Shown here piece after piece: positions 8,389 to 18,391 of a stretch of 64,000 bases of DNA. The position numbers and the translations under genes were made by a program. A model generated the notes under the pieces. That model was not told the DNA's origin. It worked only from the letters and a program-made list of their open reading frames with translations, and did not search any database. Positions within the stretch are counted from its first letter, which is position 1, and the number at the start of each line of letters is the position of its first letter. The stretch covers positions 1,860,001 to 1,924,000 of the forward strand of contig NZ_CP098732.1 of assembly GCF_023824315.1 (NCBI RefSeq), written 5' to 3'. Source of the stretch: Acinetobacter tibetensis. Its GTDB lineage: Bacteria > Pseudomonadota > Gammaproteobacteria > Pseudomonadales > Moraxellaceae.

Positions 8389-8397
8389 CAAGAACAG

Positions 8398-8425
8398 AGT
8401 ATAGAGATTTTTACTCAAGTTGCAA
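8398..8425 (-). promoter_or_regulatory. Sigma-70 promoter of the 4.5S RNA gene
   Basis: On the minus strand TTGCAA (8420-8425) and TATACT (8398-8403) are 16 bp apart and end about 8 nt before the inferred RNA 5' end. Confidence 0.65.
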
Positions 8426-8661
8426 GCCTTTAATCTAGTTTTATATAGCTAAGCTATTCATTTGATTATTTAAAATACAAAAATACAGATTTATCACCAT
8501 TTATCTTCTTCATGCAGGATGAGTTTACTTTAAACATACGACAAGTTTGCAAACACTTATTGCTTTTCCTTACCCGAACATTTTAAATGTGTTCAAGATG
8601 AAATGAATAAAGCCACACAAACTCAAGGCTTTAAGCAAGTAATACAAAATGGATATGTTTT

Positions 8662-9540
8662 ATGATGCAATATAAGCATGCAATTTATGCACTCACCTTA
8701 CTCAGCAGCACTACGTTATATGCCAATGTACCTATCGAAACACGTGGCTTAAGTCAAAGCGATTCAGGTTCAAGCTATAACTCTTCCAACACCAATTCAT
8801 CAACACCAGAAGCAACTGTGCCAACCAATCTAAATTGGCAACTCATGCAAAAAAATCAACAGCTTGAAAATGATATTCGAAGTCTACGTGGACGCATTGA
8901 AGAACAAGAAAATACCATTGAGCAACTTAAAAATGACCTCAACAACCGCTATACCGACCTAGATCAGCGTTTAGAGTTATTACAACAAAAGGTTGACCCT
9001 GACAGCACTACCCAAACGGAGGATAATCAACAAGATACTTCTCCCAGTTCCAACAGCACCACCACTCCAGCAACATTAAACAATGCTAGCAACCCCACAC
9101 CCGTAGCAATCCCCCCAACCAAAGCCATCAACACGGATACAACAGCCACAGCAAACACCCAACAACAAACTACCGATTTAGAGAAAGCAGCCTATACAGT
9201 CGCATTAGATGCCTATAAACAAGGAGGTGCGAAAAAAGCAATTGCTCCAATGCAAAACTTTATCAAAAATCACCCCAATAGCGTTTATATTAGTAATGCA
9301 TATTTTTGGTTAGCAGAATTCAATCTAGCCATAGAACCAACCAACTATACTGAAGCCAAGCGAAATTATAATATTGTGGTCAACCAATACTCTCAATCTT
9401 CCAAAGCCTCTCGAGCGCTTTATCAACTGTATAGCATCGCCAAAGATGTAGATCGTAATACAGCACTGGCAAATCAATACAAAGCCAAACTCTTAAAACG
9501 ATATCCAAAAAGTGAAGAAGCTGGCTATTTTAAGAAATAA
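8662..9540 (+). CDS. cpoB: Tol-Pal cell division coordinator CpoB (YbgF)
   Basis: A signal peptide (MQYKHAIYALTLLSSTTLYA) leads into a Ser/Asn-rich spacer. A coiled coil follows at about residues 60-110 (QLENDIRSLRGRIEEQENTIEQLKNDL), which trimerises in E. coli YbgF. After a Thr/Pro/Asn-rich linker come C-terminal TPR repeats (AAYTVALDAYKQGGAKKAI, AYFWLAEFNLA, ASRALYQLYSIA). CpoB coordinates Tol-Pal constriction with PBP1B in the periplasm. Here it is detached from tolB-pal and stands alone next to ffs. The linker is long and low in complexity. Confidence 0.85.
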   Translation: MMQYKHAIYALTLLSSTTLYANVPIETRGLSQSDSGSSYNSSNTNSSTPEATVPTNLNWQLMQKNQQLENDIRSLRGRIEEQENTIEQLKNDLNNRYTDLDQRLELLQQKVDPDSTTQTEDNQQDTSPSSNSTTTPATLNNASNPTPVAIPPTKAINTDTTATANTQQQTTDLEKAAYTVALDAYKQGGAKKAIAPMQNFIKNHPNSVYISNAYFWLAEFNLAIEPTNYTEAKRNYNIVVNQYSQSSKASRALYQLYSIAKDVDRNTALANQYKAKLLKRYPKSEEAGYFKK

Positions 9541-9569
9541 AAAAAAGACACCTTAAGGTGTCTTTTTTT
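9541..9569. terminator. Bidirectional terminator between cpoB and lpxA
   Basis: The perfect palindrome AAGACACCTTAAGGTGTCTT is flanked by an A-run and a T-run, so it serves both convergent genes. Confidence 0.9.
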
Positions 9570-9577
9570 ACAGCAAA

Positions 9578-10366
9578 TTAACGCACAATGCCGCGCTCAG
9601 ACTGCTCCAGAGAGTCAAGCAACAATTGAGCTTCTGCCACCGTAGGCAAAATTTCCTGACGGATACGCTCAATTGCCTCAACTGTCGTCAAACCTTCTTT
9701 ATAAATAAGCTTAAACGCTGTACGTAAACCCTGAATTACTTCTTTAGACCAGCCCTTACGACGCATGCCTTCTACATTCATTGCAAAAGCATGTGCAGGA
9801 TTACCAGAAGCCATAACATAAGCAGGAACATCTTTCAAAATTAAAGATGCACCACCAATCATGCTGAATGAAGCAAGTTTACAGAACTGATGGATACCTG
9901 AGTTTCCACCAACAATAACGTAATCACCAATGTGAACGTGACCCGCCACGCCTACATTATTAGCGAAAATATTGTGATCACCCACCATACAATCATGTGC
10001 AATATGGGTATTCACCATCAACAGGTTATGACTACCAATTTTGGTCAAGCTCTGATCTTGTACGGTGCCTCGATGCAAACTGCAATGCTCACGAATCGAG
10101 TTATGATCACCAATTTCCAACCAAGTTTCTTCACCTTGGTATTTAAGATCTTGACATACTTCGCCAATACTCGCGAACTGGAAAATTTCATTATTTTTAC
10201 CAATACGCGTGTAGCCTCCAACCACAACATGTGAGTGAAGTTTTGTTCCCGCTCCAATTGTGACCTGTGGACCAATAATACAATAAGGCCCAATTTGCAC
10301 ATCTGGAGCAATTACTGCTGATGAGTCAATAATAGCGGTTGGGTGAATTAATTCGTTATTGCTCAT
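9578..10366 (-). CDS. lpxA: Acyl-ACP--UDP-N-acetylglucosamine O-acyltransferase LpxA
   Basis: This is the first step of lipid A synthesis: transfer of a 3-hydroxyacyl chain from ACP to UDP-GlcNAc. The 262-residue protein is a left-handed beta-helix of hexapeptide repeats (IHPTAIIDSSAVIAPDVQIG onward), with the catalytic His in VNTHIAHDCMVGD and the LpxA signature GNPAHAFAMNVEGMRRKGWS leading into the helical C-terminus. It lies 7 bp after fabZ and is the last gene of the envelope operon, ending at a bidirectional terminator. lpxB, often adjacent in other bacteria, is not here. Confidence 0.97.
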   Translation of the reverse strand: MSNNELIHPTAIIDSSAVIAPDVQIGPYCIIGPQVTIGAGTKLHSHVVVGGYTRIGKNNEIFQFASIGEVCQDLKYQGEETWLEIGDHNSIREHCSLHRGTVQDQSLTKIGSHNLLMVNTHIAHDCMVGDHNIFANNVGVAGHVHIGDYVIVGGNSGIHQFCKLASFSMIGGASLILKDVPAYVMASGNPAHAFAMNVEGMRRKGWSKEVIQGLRTAFKLIYKEGLTTVEAIERIRQEILPTVAEAQLLLDSLEQSERGIVR

Positions 10367-10373
10367 GCCTGCT

Positions 10374-10853
10374 CTATACTTTCTGATGATAAACCATAAT
10401 TTCCGCGGTTGTTGCGACTACGCCATCAACAGTGGCAATACAATTATATTTGTAAATACCACGTTTTTGCATAATTAACTCAGATTTTAATACAAGTTGA
10501 TCACCTGCAACCACTTGTTTTTTAAATCTCACCTTCTCTGCACCTGCAAAAAGGAACAAAGAACCTTCACTCGGCTTCTCATTGTTCATAATAAAGCCCA
10601 AAATACCTGACACTTGCGCCAAGGCCTCAACAATTAATACGCCAGGCATAATTGGGTAATTCGGGAAATGTCCTTGTAAGAACTCTTCATTAATTGAAAC
10701 GTTTTTATAACCCACAATCCCATTATCAGTTACATCAACAATACGATCAACCAATAAGAATGGATAACGGTGTGGTAAATATTCACGAATTTGCTGAATA
10801 TGCATTGGCAATTCTGGTTTCGTAAATGATAGTAAAGTCGACTCAGTCATCAT
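10374..10853 (-). CDS. fabZ: (3R)-hydroxyacyl-ACP dehydratase FabZ
   Basis: This hot-dog-fold dehydratase of type II fatty acid synthesis draws on the same 3-hydroxyacyl-ACP pool as LpxA and LpxD. The catalytic His and Glu are in GHFPNYPIMPGVLIVEALAQ, and the N-terminal motif is LPHRYPFLLVDRI. The frame extends upstream to 10916, but that part overlaps the end of lpxD. The start is therefore placed at the MM pair (10853/10850), giving about 160 residues, the family length. A 4-bp gap separates it from lpxD. Confidence 0.95.
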   Translation of the reverse strand: MMTESTLLSFTKPELPMHIQQIREYLPHRYPFLLVDRIVDVTDNGIVGYKNVSINEEFLQGHFPNYPIMPGVLIVEALAQVSGILGFIMNNEKPSEGSLFLFAGAEKVRFKKQVVAGDQLVLKSELIMQKRGIYKYNCIATVDGVVATTAEIMVYHQKV

Positions 10854-10857
10854 ATTT

Positions 10858-11928
10858 CTATTTACGCAATTTAAAAGTTGATTCAAGGGACTCAATTTGA
10901 GTCTGCATATGATCAAGTCGTTTGACTAATTGGGTCAATGGCACATCTGCTAATTGTCGAAGCCTTACAACTGTACGCTTCCATTGCGGCGTTTCAAATA
11001 ATCCTGTACCACCAGAATAACTTCCCGCCTCGTAAATATTATTTGTGACCATTGACATTCCTGTAATTGTCACATTATCCGCAATTGAAATGTGTCCCAC
11101 AACACCACAACCACCGGCAAGGATACAGTTTTTGCCAATTGTCGTGCTACCCGCAATCCCACTCTTTGCAGCAATCGCGGTGTTTTCGCCAATTTTAACG
11201 TTATGCGCGATTTGCACAAGGTTATCAATCTTAACACCATGTTCCAAAATGGTATCATCCAAAGCACCACGATCAACACTACAATTTGAACCAATTCGGA
11301 CATCATTTCCGATTTGAACAGACCCCAATTGAGCTATGCGATGCCATTTCCCCTGATAAGGTGCAAAACCAAAACCTTCTCCACCTATCACTGTATTGGC
11401 ATGTATACGCACACGATCGCCAATTTTACATGCGCCCGTTAACGTAACATGCGAATCAATGAATCCATCCTTACCAATTTCAACAGCATCATCAATACGC
11501 ACATGTGGTTGAATTACAGTGTTATCTCCAACAACACAATTTTCACCAATAACGACATAATGACCAATATAAGCCGAATCCGAAATAATCGCTGAAGGAT
11601 GAATCTGAGCAGTACTTTCAATACCAACATCTGTATGCTTTTTCTCAAACACATGCGTCAGAATTGCAAAAGCAAGATATGGATTTTGAACGAGGATAAA
11701 ATTTTGATGGCTATACAATTTTTCCTGTAAAGCCTGAGTGACAATAAGAGCACCTGCTTTTGAGGCAAGCGCTTTATCTAAATACTTTTCATCTGTCACA
11801 AACGAAATATTGTGCACAGATGCTGCTTCTAAGCTTGCTAAACCTTGAATAACAAGGTTGGATTGACCTATACACTCGCCTTGTACAAGACGAGCTAGGT
11901 CTTCTAAACTTTTTTTGTTAAGATTCAT
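10858..11928 (-). CDS. lpxD: UDP-3-O-(3-hydroxyacyl)glucosamine N-acyltransferase LpxD
   Basis: LpxD adds the N-linked 3-hydroxyacyl chain, the third step of lipid A synthesis. An N-terminal uridine-binding domain (residues about 1-100, [15 protein letters not shown]) is followed by a hexapeptide beta-helix ([20 protein letters not shown] through [11 protein letters not shown]) and a C-terminal helix. The catalytic His region is [19 protein letters not shown], and [21 protein letters not shown] is typical of LpxD. Length 356 is normal. It follows skp by 3 bp. Confidence 0.97.
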   Translation of the reverse strand: MNLNKKSLEDLARLVQGECIGQSNLVIQGLASLEAASVHNISFVTDEKYLDKALASKAGALIVTQALQEKLYSHQNFILVQNPYLAFAILTHVFEKKHTDVGIESTAQIHPSAIISDSAYIGHYVVIGENCVVGDNTVIQPHVRIDDAVEIGKDGFIDSHVTLTGACKIGDRVRIHANTVIGGEGFGFAPYQGKWHRIAQLGSVQIGNDVRIGSNCSVDRGALDDTILEHGVKIDNLVQIAHNVKIGENTAIAAKSGIAGSTTIGKNCILAGGCGVVGHISIADNVTITGMSMVTNNIYEAGSYSGGTGLFETPQWKRTVVRLRQLADVPLTQLVKRLDHMQTQIESLESTFKLRK

Positions 11929-11931
11929 TGA

Positions 11932-12426
11932 TTACTTAATTGCATTAACCTTTTGAATCATTTTATCAGTTAAATCATACTTAGCGTCATAGGCAAGTGC
12001 AGAGTTTTTGTTCAACACTACATCTAAATTACCTTCTTTACGCAATTGCTCAGCAACTTGTTTAATACGAGAATCCAAGGTCTTGTTCATCACTTGCAAA
12101 GATGCCTGAACTTTACCCTGTAAACCCTGCTGAATACCGTTTAGCTCGTTTAACTTAGTTTGGTATTCCGCACTCATTTTCTGCATTTCAGCTTCTGAGA
12201 GTTTAGTACGTTGGGCTTTCTGCTTCATCGCTTCCAGCTCTTTACTCAATTGCTCTAATCGAGTTGTTTGAGGCTTGATCGACTGCTGTAGACTTGCATT
12301 TTGTGCTTTTAAATATGTACTATTTTCAACCACTTGCTCTAAATCAACAACACCATAACCAGCCGCATGTACAACAGAACTGAGTAAAACACTCGAAACA
12401 GCTAAAGCTTTGATTATATTACGCAT
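11932..12426 (-). CDS. skp: Periplasmic chaperone Skp/OmpH
   Basis: A signal peptide (MRNIIKALAVSSVLLSSVVHA) is followed by GYGVVDLEQVVENSTYLKAQ and a long helical, Lys/Gln-rich region that forms the tentacles of the trimeric chaperone. Skp holds unfolded outer-membrane proteins in the periplasm before delivery to the BAM complex, which fits its place directly after bamA. The length, 164 residues, is standard. The bamA-skp gap is 47 bp. Confidence 0.93.
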   Translation of the reverse strand: MRNIIKALAVSSVLLSSVVHAAGYGVVDLEQVVENSTYLKAQNASLQQSIKPQTTRLEQLSKELEAMKQKAQRTKLSEAEMQKMSAEYQTKLNELNGIQQGLQGKVQASLQVMNKTLDSRIKQVAEQLRKEGNLDVVLNKNSALAYDAKYDLTDKMIQKVNAIK

Positions 12427-12473
12427 GAATTAAACCTTATTGTATATTATCTTTGGTTTAAAAATGATCGTAC

Positions 12474-14972
12474 TTAGAAAGTACGACCAATTTCAAATTG
12501 AAGTTCTTTAGTTTCATCACCAGGCTTATCATTCAGTGGGAAAGCATAGCTTAATGATAATGGACCAATCATGGTAATCCAAGTAAAGCCTACACCAACG
12601 CTATAACGCATGTTACCTAAATCAAAACCATATTCATCTTTACAGGTTTTCTTTGCAGCGTCTGTACTAAAGACATCACATTGAGTATCAAATACTTGTG
12701 CCCCTTCAGCAAACAACACTGGGCGGACTTGTCGCGTCCAATCCCCTTTAAACGGTAAAGGCAATGCCAATTCAGTACCAAATTGAACTAGAGCATTACC
12801 ACCCACTTCTTCTGGTGATGGGTCTGTTTGCCCCGTTTCACTATAGTAAACACCATCATACTTTGGACCTAAAGTACTGTTGTCATAACCACGTACTGAC
12901 CCATAACCACCTGCATAGAAGTTTTTATAGAAAGGTAAGTCGTTACCATAACCTAACTTACCATAACCACGCAAAACAAAGTCCTTACCAAGAGGTAAAA
13001 ACGCCTGTGCATCATAAGTAATTTTTTGGTATTCAACATCACTTCCAGGTAAGGCAATTTCCGCATTGACACGGTGAGACTGACCAGTTGTAGGGAATAC
13101 AGGGCGGTTTAATGTATTGTATGACCAACCCAAGGTTAGATTGTATGTAAGGAAGTCACCCTGAAACTCATCATCAAAATCAACCAAATCCTTATCACAG
13201 TCATAGCTTGTTATTGTTGTTGGCTTTGAAGTATCACCATACACAGGTGTCAACGTTCCTGTACAAACATCCTCAGCACGATGTTTCGCTTTTCCACCAT
13301 TTGCAAGCAAATAATCACGCACATAAGTAGAAACATACTGACCCGTTGTTACTTCTGTTTGATCAATATTTAAACCCGCACTAATACTTTGGTTTTCATC
13401 AATTGGATAACCAAAGTTGATACCCCCACCAAAACTGTCTGTTACGTAGTTATTTACGTTGTAATCATCATCAAGCTTGGTTTTACGGTAGTACATGTTG
13501 TAACCACGACGCACACCATCAATGGTGAAATACGGGTCAGTTACACTCAGGTTGTAGTAATCTTGAGTCTCTGAACGAGAAAGATCAATTGCAACACTAT
13601 TTCCCGTTCCCATAAAGTTGGTTTGGCTCAATCCTGCTTGGAATGTGACACCACCACTTTGTGAATAACCGACTGCCAAGGTACTTGTCCCGGAATGCTG
13701 CTCTTCAACATTCACATTCAAGTCCACCTGATCAGGCATATTCGGAATACGAGTTGGTTTAACTTCTACTGTTTTGAAATAACCAGTACGCTCTAAACGC
13801 ACTTTAGACAAGTCAATTTTTTCATTACTTGCTAAAGCACCTTCCATTTGGCGCATTTCACGACGTAATACTTCATCAGAAGTTTTGGTATTCCCTGTGA
13901 AATTAATACGACGTACAGTCACTTGCTGACCTGGATTAATATAATAATTCAGATCAACTTGACGCGTTTCATTATTAATTTGTGGAACAACATTAACTTC
14001 TGCATAATAATAGCCAGCATTACCATATTTGCGTAATAACAACTGCTTAACAGCATTTACTTTTTCTTGCGAATAGGTTGAACCATCTTTATAAATCTGC
14101 ATTGCCTTCAATTCTTCAGGCTTATACAATGCATCTCCTAAAAATTTAGATTCACCAAACTTAAATTGCTGACCTTCACTTACTGAAACTTCAATAAAAA
14201 TTCGCTTTTTATCTTCACTCAAGTTCAAACTTGAGTTGGTAATATCAAAGTTGATATAACCCGCGTTTAAATATAAAGCACGCAATGCCTCTAAGCTTGC
14301 AGCCATCTTTTCACGTGCATAACGGTCATTACGTGAAACAATTGAACTCCAGCTACTTTCTTTTACAGCAAAAGCTTGTTGAATGTCACTATCACTAAAA
14401 ACAGTGTTACCAATGACATTAATATCTACAACTTTAGCAGCTTTACCTTCATTAAACTCGAGCAATAGATCTACACGGTTATTTGGTCTTGCTGTAGTTG
14501 TCACTTTTACATCAGCATCATAACGACCTTGCTGAACATATTGCTGCTCTAATTCAGACTCAACTGTTTGAAGTGTTGATTTCTTTAACACCTCACCTTC
14601 AGCCAAGCCCATTTTCTTTAAGCCTTCTTCCAAAGCTTCCTTAGGAATAAGTTTATTGCCTTTTAGCTCAATTTTAGAAATAAGAGGACGTTCAATCACT
14701 TTAAATACAAGCGTATCACCGTCTTTCGATGCCTTAATGTCATCAAACATGCCTGAAGCATATAGTGCACGAATTGAATTCGAAATAGCCTGATCATCAA
14801 CACGATCACCACTACTCACTGGCAACATGGTATACACATTGGTAGGAGTTAAACGAACGAGTCCATCAATTTTTATATCACGAACAATAAATTCATCCGC
14901 TGCATATACTTGTTGTACTGCTGCCATAGCACTAACCAGCGCCAAAGGCATAAATAAATGTGTGTGCTGCAT
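12474..14972 (-). CDS. bamA: Outer membrane protein assembly factor BamA
   Basis: BamA is the core of the machine that folds and inserts beta-barrel proteins into the outer membrane. A signal peptide (MQHTHLFMPLALVSAMAA...) is followed by five POTRA domains (residues about 25-400; first one FIVRDIKIDGLVRLTP) and a 16-strand barrel with the loop-6 motif YGSVRGYDNSTLGP and a C-terminal aromatic (IGRTF). The frame extends to 15041, but that part overlaps the rseP end and would bury the signal peptide, so the ATG at 14972 is preferred (832 residues). Cysteines in the barrel extracellular loops (CDVFSTDAAKKTC) may form a disulfide. Confidence 0.97.
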   Translation of the reverse strand: MQHTHLFMPLALVSAMAAVQQVYAADEFIVRDIKIDGLVRLTPTNVYTMLPVSSGDRVDDQAISNSIRALYASGMFDDIKASKDGDTLVFKVIERPLISKIELKGNKLIPKEALEEGLKKMGLAEGEVLKKSTLQTVESELEQQYVQQGRYDADVKVTTTARPNNRVDLLLEFNEGKAAKVVDINVIGNTVFSDSDIQQAFAVKESSWSSIVSRNDRYAREKMAASLEALRALYLNAGYINFDITNSSLNLSEDKKRIFIEVSVSEGQQFKFGESKFLGDALYKPEELKAMQIYKDGSTYSQEKVNAVKQLLLRKYGNAGYYYAEVNVVPQINNETRQVDLNYYINPGQQVTVRRINFTGNTKTSDEVLRREMRQMEGALASNEKIDLSKVRLERTGYFKTVEVKPTRIPNMPDQVDLNVNVEEQHSGTSTLAVGYSQSGGVTFQAGLSQTNFMGTGNSVAIDLSRSETQDYYNLSVTDPYFTIDGVRRGYNMYYRKTKLDDDYNVNNYVTDSFGGGINFGYPIDENQSISAGLNIDQTEVTTGQYVSTYVRDYLLANGGKAKHRAEDVCTGTLTPVYGDTSKPTTITSYDCDKDLVDFDDEFQGDFLTYNLTLGWSYNTLNRPVFPTTGQSHRVNAEIALPGSDVEYQKITYDAQAFLPLGKDFVLRGYGKLGYGNDLPFYKNFYAGGYGSVRGYDNSTLGPKYDGVYYSETGQTDPSPEEVGGNALVQFGTELALPLPFKGDWTRQVRPVLFAEGAQVFDTQCDVFSTDAAKKTCKDEYGFDLGNMRYSVGVGFTWITMIGPLSLSYAFPLNDKPGDETKELQFEIGRTF

Positions 14973-15009
14973 GCCAGTCTTTTCCGATGTTAATTTCAAA
15001 GCAACGTTG

Positions 15010-16365
15010 TTATAAACGCATAAAGTCATTAAATAATGCAAGGAGCATCATGCTACCCAACAGTACCATACCAATTTTTAAACCAACCAATTGTATTTGT
15101 TCAGAAACAGGTTTACCACGAATCAATTCCACAAAGTAGTACACTAAATGCCCACCATCCAACATAGGAATAGGCAATAAGTTTAATATTCCCAAACTTA
15201 CACTCATAAGCGCCATAAAGGAAATGAAGGTTTGCCATCCCATTTCAGCACTTTGTCCTGCAACTTTTGCAATCGTGATTGGACCTGATAAGTTTTCAAA
15301 ACCAATTAAACCACGAACCATCTTAACGATAGAATTCAGGATCATGGTACTAATTTGCCCTGTCTTATCAAGTGCCTTACCAAATGCCTCTACGGGACCA
15401 TACTGAATAGTTTGTTTGTATTCTTCAGGAATCACTACTTGACCAGGATTATTTTGCACACCAAGCACACCAGATACATTACCCATGTTATCTCGCTTAC
15501 CTTGAGGCATCACTTCCAAGTGCACCAACTGATTTTGTCGTAATACATCAATTTTGAGTAGTTTTTCAGGTGAAGCTTGCACCACCTCCACCACATCAAA
15601 CCAATCTTTCATTTTCACGCCATCAATTGCAACAATGCGATCTCCTGCTTTCATTCCTTGACGAATTGCTGCACCATCTTCATTTAATTTCATGACAGTT
15701 GCAGGAATGTGTGGACGATAAGGAATAAAGCCCAAGCTATCTAATGGCGATTGATTCTGATCTTTTAAGAAATTCTGAATAGGAAGTACAAAAGATGTTG
15801 CTTGACCATTTCGATCTGCATCAATGTGAATGACACCCGTTTCACCAGCACGATCAACCAAAGCAAAGTTTAATTGCTCCCAAGTCGATGTTTTCGCACC
15901 ATCAACTGCTGTAATCTTATCACCAACTTGCATTTGTGCCGTTGCAGCAGGTGAATTCACCAAGACCTTACCAATACGAGTATTCAACTGCTCTTGAGCT
16001 GGTAAAAACAATACCCAGAACAATAAAACTGCAAAGATAAGATTGATTAATGGGCCAGCAGCCACAATCGCAATACGCTTCCATGGATGTTGGCGATTAA
16101 ACGCATAAGGTAAATCAGCTTCTGCCACATTCCCTTCGCGCTCGTCCAACATTTTGACATAGCCACCTAAAGGCAAAGCAGACAATTGATATTGAATACC
16201 TGACTTTTTTGATGTCCATTTCAACACAGTTGGGCCAAAGCCAATGGAATAAACTAAAACTTTGACGCCTAGTTTACGTGCTACAAAATAATGTCCGAAC
16301 TCATGAATCGCAATGAGAGGCCCGAGCAATAAAATTGCCGCAACAATAATAAACAAGGCATTCAT
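15010..16365 (-). CDS. rseP: Site-2 intramembrane zinc protease RseP
   Basis: The zinc motif HEFGH lies in the first membrane helix (ALIAIHEFGHYFVARKLGVK), and the third ligand motif LDGGH is at the C-terminal end (LLPIPMLDGGHLVYYFVEL). Two PDZ domains lie between (GKVLVNSPAATAQMQVGDKI; IRQGMKAGDRIVAIDGV). In E. coli RseP cuts the anti-sigma factor RseA and also clears signal-peptide remnants. Length 451 is as expected. It is 1 bp from dxr and leads into bamA. Confidence 0.96.
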   Translation of the reverse strand: MNALFIIVAAILLLGPLIAIHEFGHYFVARKLGVKVLVYSIGFGPTVLKWTSKKSGIQYQLSALPLGGYVKMLDEREGNVAEADLPYAFNRQHPWKRIAIVAAGPLINLIFAVLLFWVLFLPAQEQLNTRIGKVLVNSPAATAQMQVGDKITAVDGAKTSTWEQLNFALVDRAGETGVIHIDADRNGQATSFVLPIQNFLKDQNQSPLDSLGFIPYRPHIPATVMKLNEDGAAIRQGMKAGDRIVAIDGVKMKDWFDVVEVVQASPEKLLKIDVLRQNQLVHLEVMPQGKRDNMGNVSGVLGVQNNPGQVVIPEEYKQTIQYGPVEAFGKALDKTGQISTMILNSIVKMVRGLIGFENLSGPITIAKVAGQSAEMGWQTFISFMALMSVSLGILNLLPIPMLDGGHLVYYFVELIRGKPVSEQIQLVGLKIGMVLLGSMMLLALFNDFMRL

Positions 16366-16366
16366 G

Positions 16367-17563
16367 TTAGCTTCCTTTACTGCTTACAAACTGCTGAGCA
16401 ATAGATCTGGCAGTTGAGTCCGCTTGTAAGATTAAATCTATTGAATCCGCAGAACCATTTTCAACCCGATTCAACGTATGTTCAACTACTACTGGAATAT
16501 CGGTAAAACCAATCTGTTTTTGCAAGAAAGATGCCACCGCAATCTCATTCGCCGCATTTAAAATTGCAGGAACTAAGCCCCCCGCTTGAATGGCTTGACG
16601 AGCCAAAGTTAGTGCAGGAAAACGTGTTGCGTCTGGCTCTTGAAAATCAAGTTGATGATTTACAAATAAATCCAAAGCAGGAACATGGGTATTAATACGC
16701 TTAGGCCAAGCTAAAGCATGTGCAATTGGGGTACACATATCTGGATTCCCCATTTGCGCCAATGTCGAACCATCAACATATTGCACCATGGAGTGAATAA
16801 TACTCTGCGGATGCACAACAATTGTTACAAAATGTTCTGAAATTGCAAAAAGATGACATGCTTCAATTAGCTCAAGCCCTTTGTTCATCAAAGTCGCAGA
16901 ATCTACAGAAATTTTCTGACCCATTGACCAGTTTGGATGCTTACAGGCTTGTTCAGGTGTAACACTTCGCAACTCATCTAGAGAATGATGAAGAAATGGA
17001 CCACCCGATGCTGTTAGTAGAATGCGCGAAACACCCAGTTTAGGCTGACCATTACGCTCCACATTCAAATATTGTTCTGGTAAACACTGAAAAATTGCAT
17101 TGTGTTCAGAGTCTACGGGCAATAATAAAGCTTGATGCTGACGCGCAGCCTGCATCATCAAGTCACCAGACATGACTAAAGCTTCTTTATTGGCAAGTAA
17201 TACTCGCTTACCCGCTTTAACAGCCGCCAAGGTCGGTAACAAACCTGCCGCCCCAACAATGGCCGCCATAACAACATCAACATCTGGATGACATGCAACA
17301 GCTTCCAAGCCTGCTTCGTCAAATAAGACTTCGATGTCGTTAATATTTTCTTGCGAAAAAAGTTGTAGTAACTCTAGCTCTTTAGCAGACGGAATCACCA
17401 CAACTTTAGGACGAAACTGTTTGCAAATTTGCACCAATTCCTTAATTCGACTATATGCCGTTATTGCAAAGACAGAATAGTCTTCAGGATGCTGTTGCAG
17501 TATTTTTAAGGTACTTTGACCAATAGAACCCGTTACACCTAAGATACAAACAGCTTGTGACAT
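16367..17563 (-). CDS. dxr: 1-deoxy-D-xylulose 5-phosphate reductoisomerase
   Basis: This is the second step of the MEP isoprenoid pathway: NADPH-dependent conversion of DXP to MEP. The NADPH motif is ILGVTGSIGQSTLKIL, followed by ANKEALVMSGDLMM, the metal/substrate segments LPVDSEHNAIFQCL and LLTASGGPF, and SMGQKISVDSATLMNKGLEL. Length 398 is standard. It abuts cdsA and rseP by single bases, so the operon is tightly packed. Its product chain feeds uppS, two genes upstream in the same operon. Confidence 0.97.
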   Translation of the reverse strand: MSQAVCILGVTGSIGQSTLKILQQHPEDYSVFAITAYSRIKELVQICKQFRPKVVVIPSAKELELLQLFSQENINDIEVLFDEAGLEAVACHPDVDVVMAAIVGAAGLLPTLAAVKAGKRVLLANKEALVMSGDLMMQAARQHQALLLPVDSEHNAIFQCLPEQYLNVERNGQPKLGVSRILLTASGGPFLHHSLDELRSVTPEQACKHPNWSMGQKISVDSATLMNKGLELIEACHLFAISEHFVTIVVHPQSIIHSMVQYVDGSTLAQMGNPDMCTPIAHALAWPKRINTHVPALDLFVNHQLDFQEPDATRFPALTLARQAIQAGGLVPAILNAANEIAVASFLQKQIGFTDIPVVVEHTLNRVENGSADSIDLILQADSTARSIAQQFVSSKGS

Positions 17564-18388
17564 TTACAAATCTACGCCAATTAGTTTTAACACATACATA
17601 CCCGCAGCAAATATAGGTGCTGCAGAAAGCAATGAATCAATACGGTCCAACACACCACCATGCCCAGGTAAAATACGACCTGAATCCTTAATACCAGCAC
17701 GGCGCTTAATCATTGACTCAAACAAATCACCTAACACCGAACTAAACACAGTGACTATAGAGAGAATCAGAAATAAAATATGTTGTGCTAACGTTAAGTC
17801 CAGATATAAAACCTCAACAACAACCACAATAAGCATTGACGTTAAGATACCCCCGTATAAACCTTCTACAGATTTATTTGGACTCACATCTGGTGCAAGT
17901 TTCTTCTTACCCAATTTACGCCCAACAAAATATGCACCGCTATCTGCCCCCCAAACCAACAAGAACAGATACATCAACCACCATGGCGAACTTACCCATA
18001 GCGCAAAAATTGCAGTCACAGCAGCGGAAATAAGAATAAATCCTGAGAAATAGAGGCTATTATTATACCAACCATCGTATTCTGGGTAGTTTTTCACCCA
18101 ATAAACACTCACCAACCAAGACAAAATTGATGCACACCACAATAAAAGTGCAATATCTTTAAAATACAAAGCTAAAGTTGCCAATGCTGCAGTAACAATA
18201 CCGTAGCACCATGCAAAAGGCTTAATAATATGATTTGTTTTTCTCGGCATGAGCTTAAACCACTCATAACCAGCAACCCCAGCGGCAACAATCATCAGTA
18301 TCAACATTGGATACTGAGATTGCGTAGCAAACATACAACTAAGTACAACTGCCACCAATACCAATGCGGTAATAATCCGCTCTAACAT
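17564..18388 (-). CDS. cdsA: Phosphatidate cytidylyltransferase
   Basis: CdsA makes CDP-diacylglycerol from phosphatidic acid and CTP, the branch point to all phospholipids. It is an integral membrane protein with about eight hydrophobic helices. The family signature is complete: SVLGDLFESMIKRRAGIKDS followed by GRILPGHGGVLDRIDSLL. Length is 274 residues. The gap to uppS is 3 bp. Confidence 0.96.
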   Translation of the reverse strand: MLERIITALVLVAVVLSCMFATQSQYPMLILMIVAAGVAGYEWFKLMPRKTNHIIKPFAWCYGIVTAALATLALYFKDIALLLWCASILSWLVSVYWVKNYPEYDGWYNNSLYFSGFILISAAVTAIFALWVSSPWWLMYLFLLVWGADSGAYFVGRKLGKKKLAPDVSPNKSVEGLYGGILTSMLIVVVVEVLYLDLTLAQHILFLILSIVTVFSSVLGDLFESMIKRRAGIKDSGRILPGHGGVLDRIDSLLSAAPIFAAGMYVLKLIGVDL

Positions 18389-18391
18389 TTA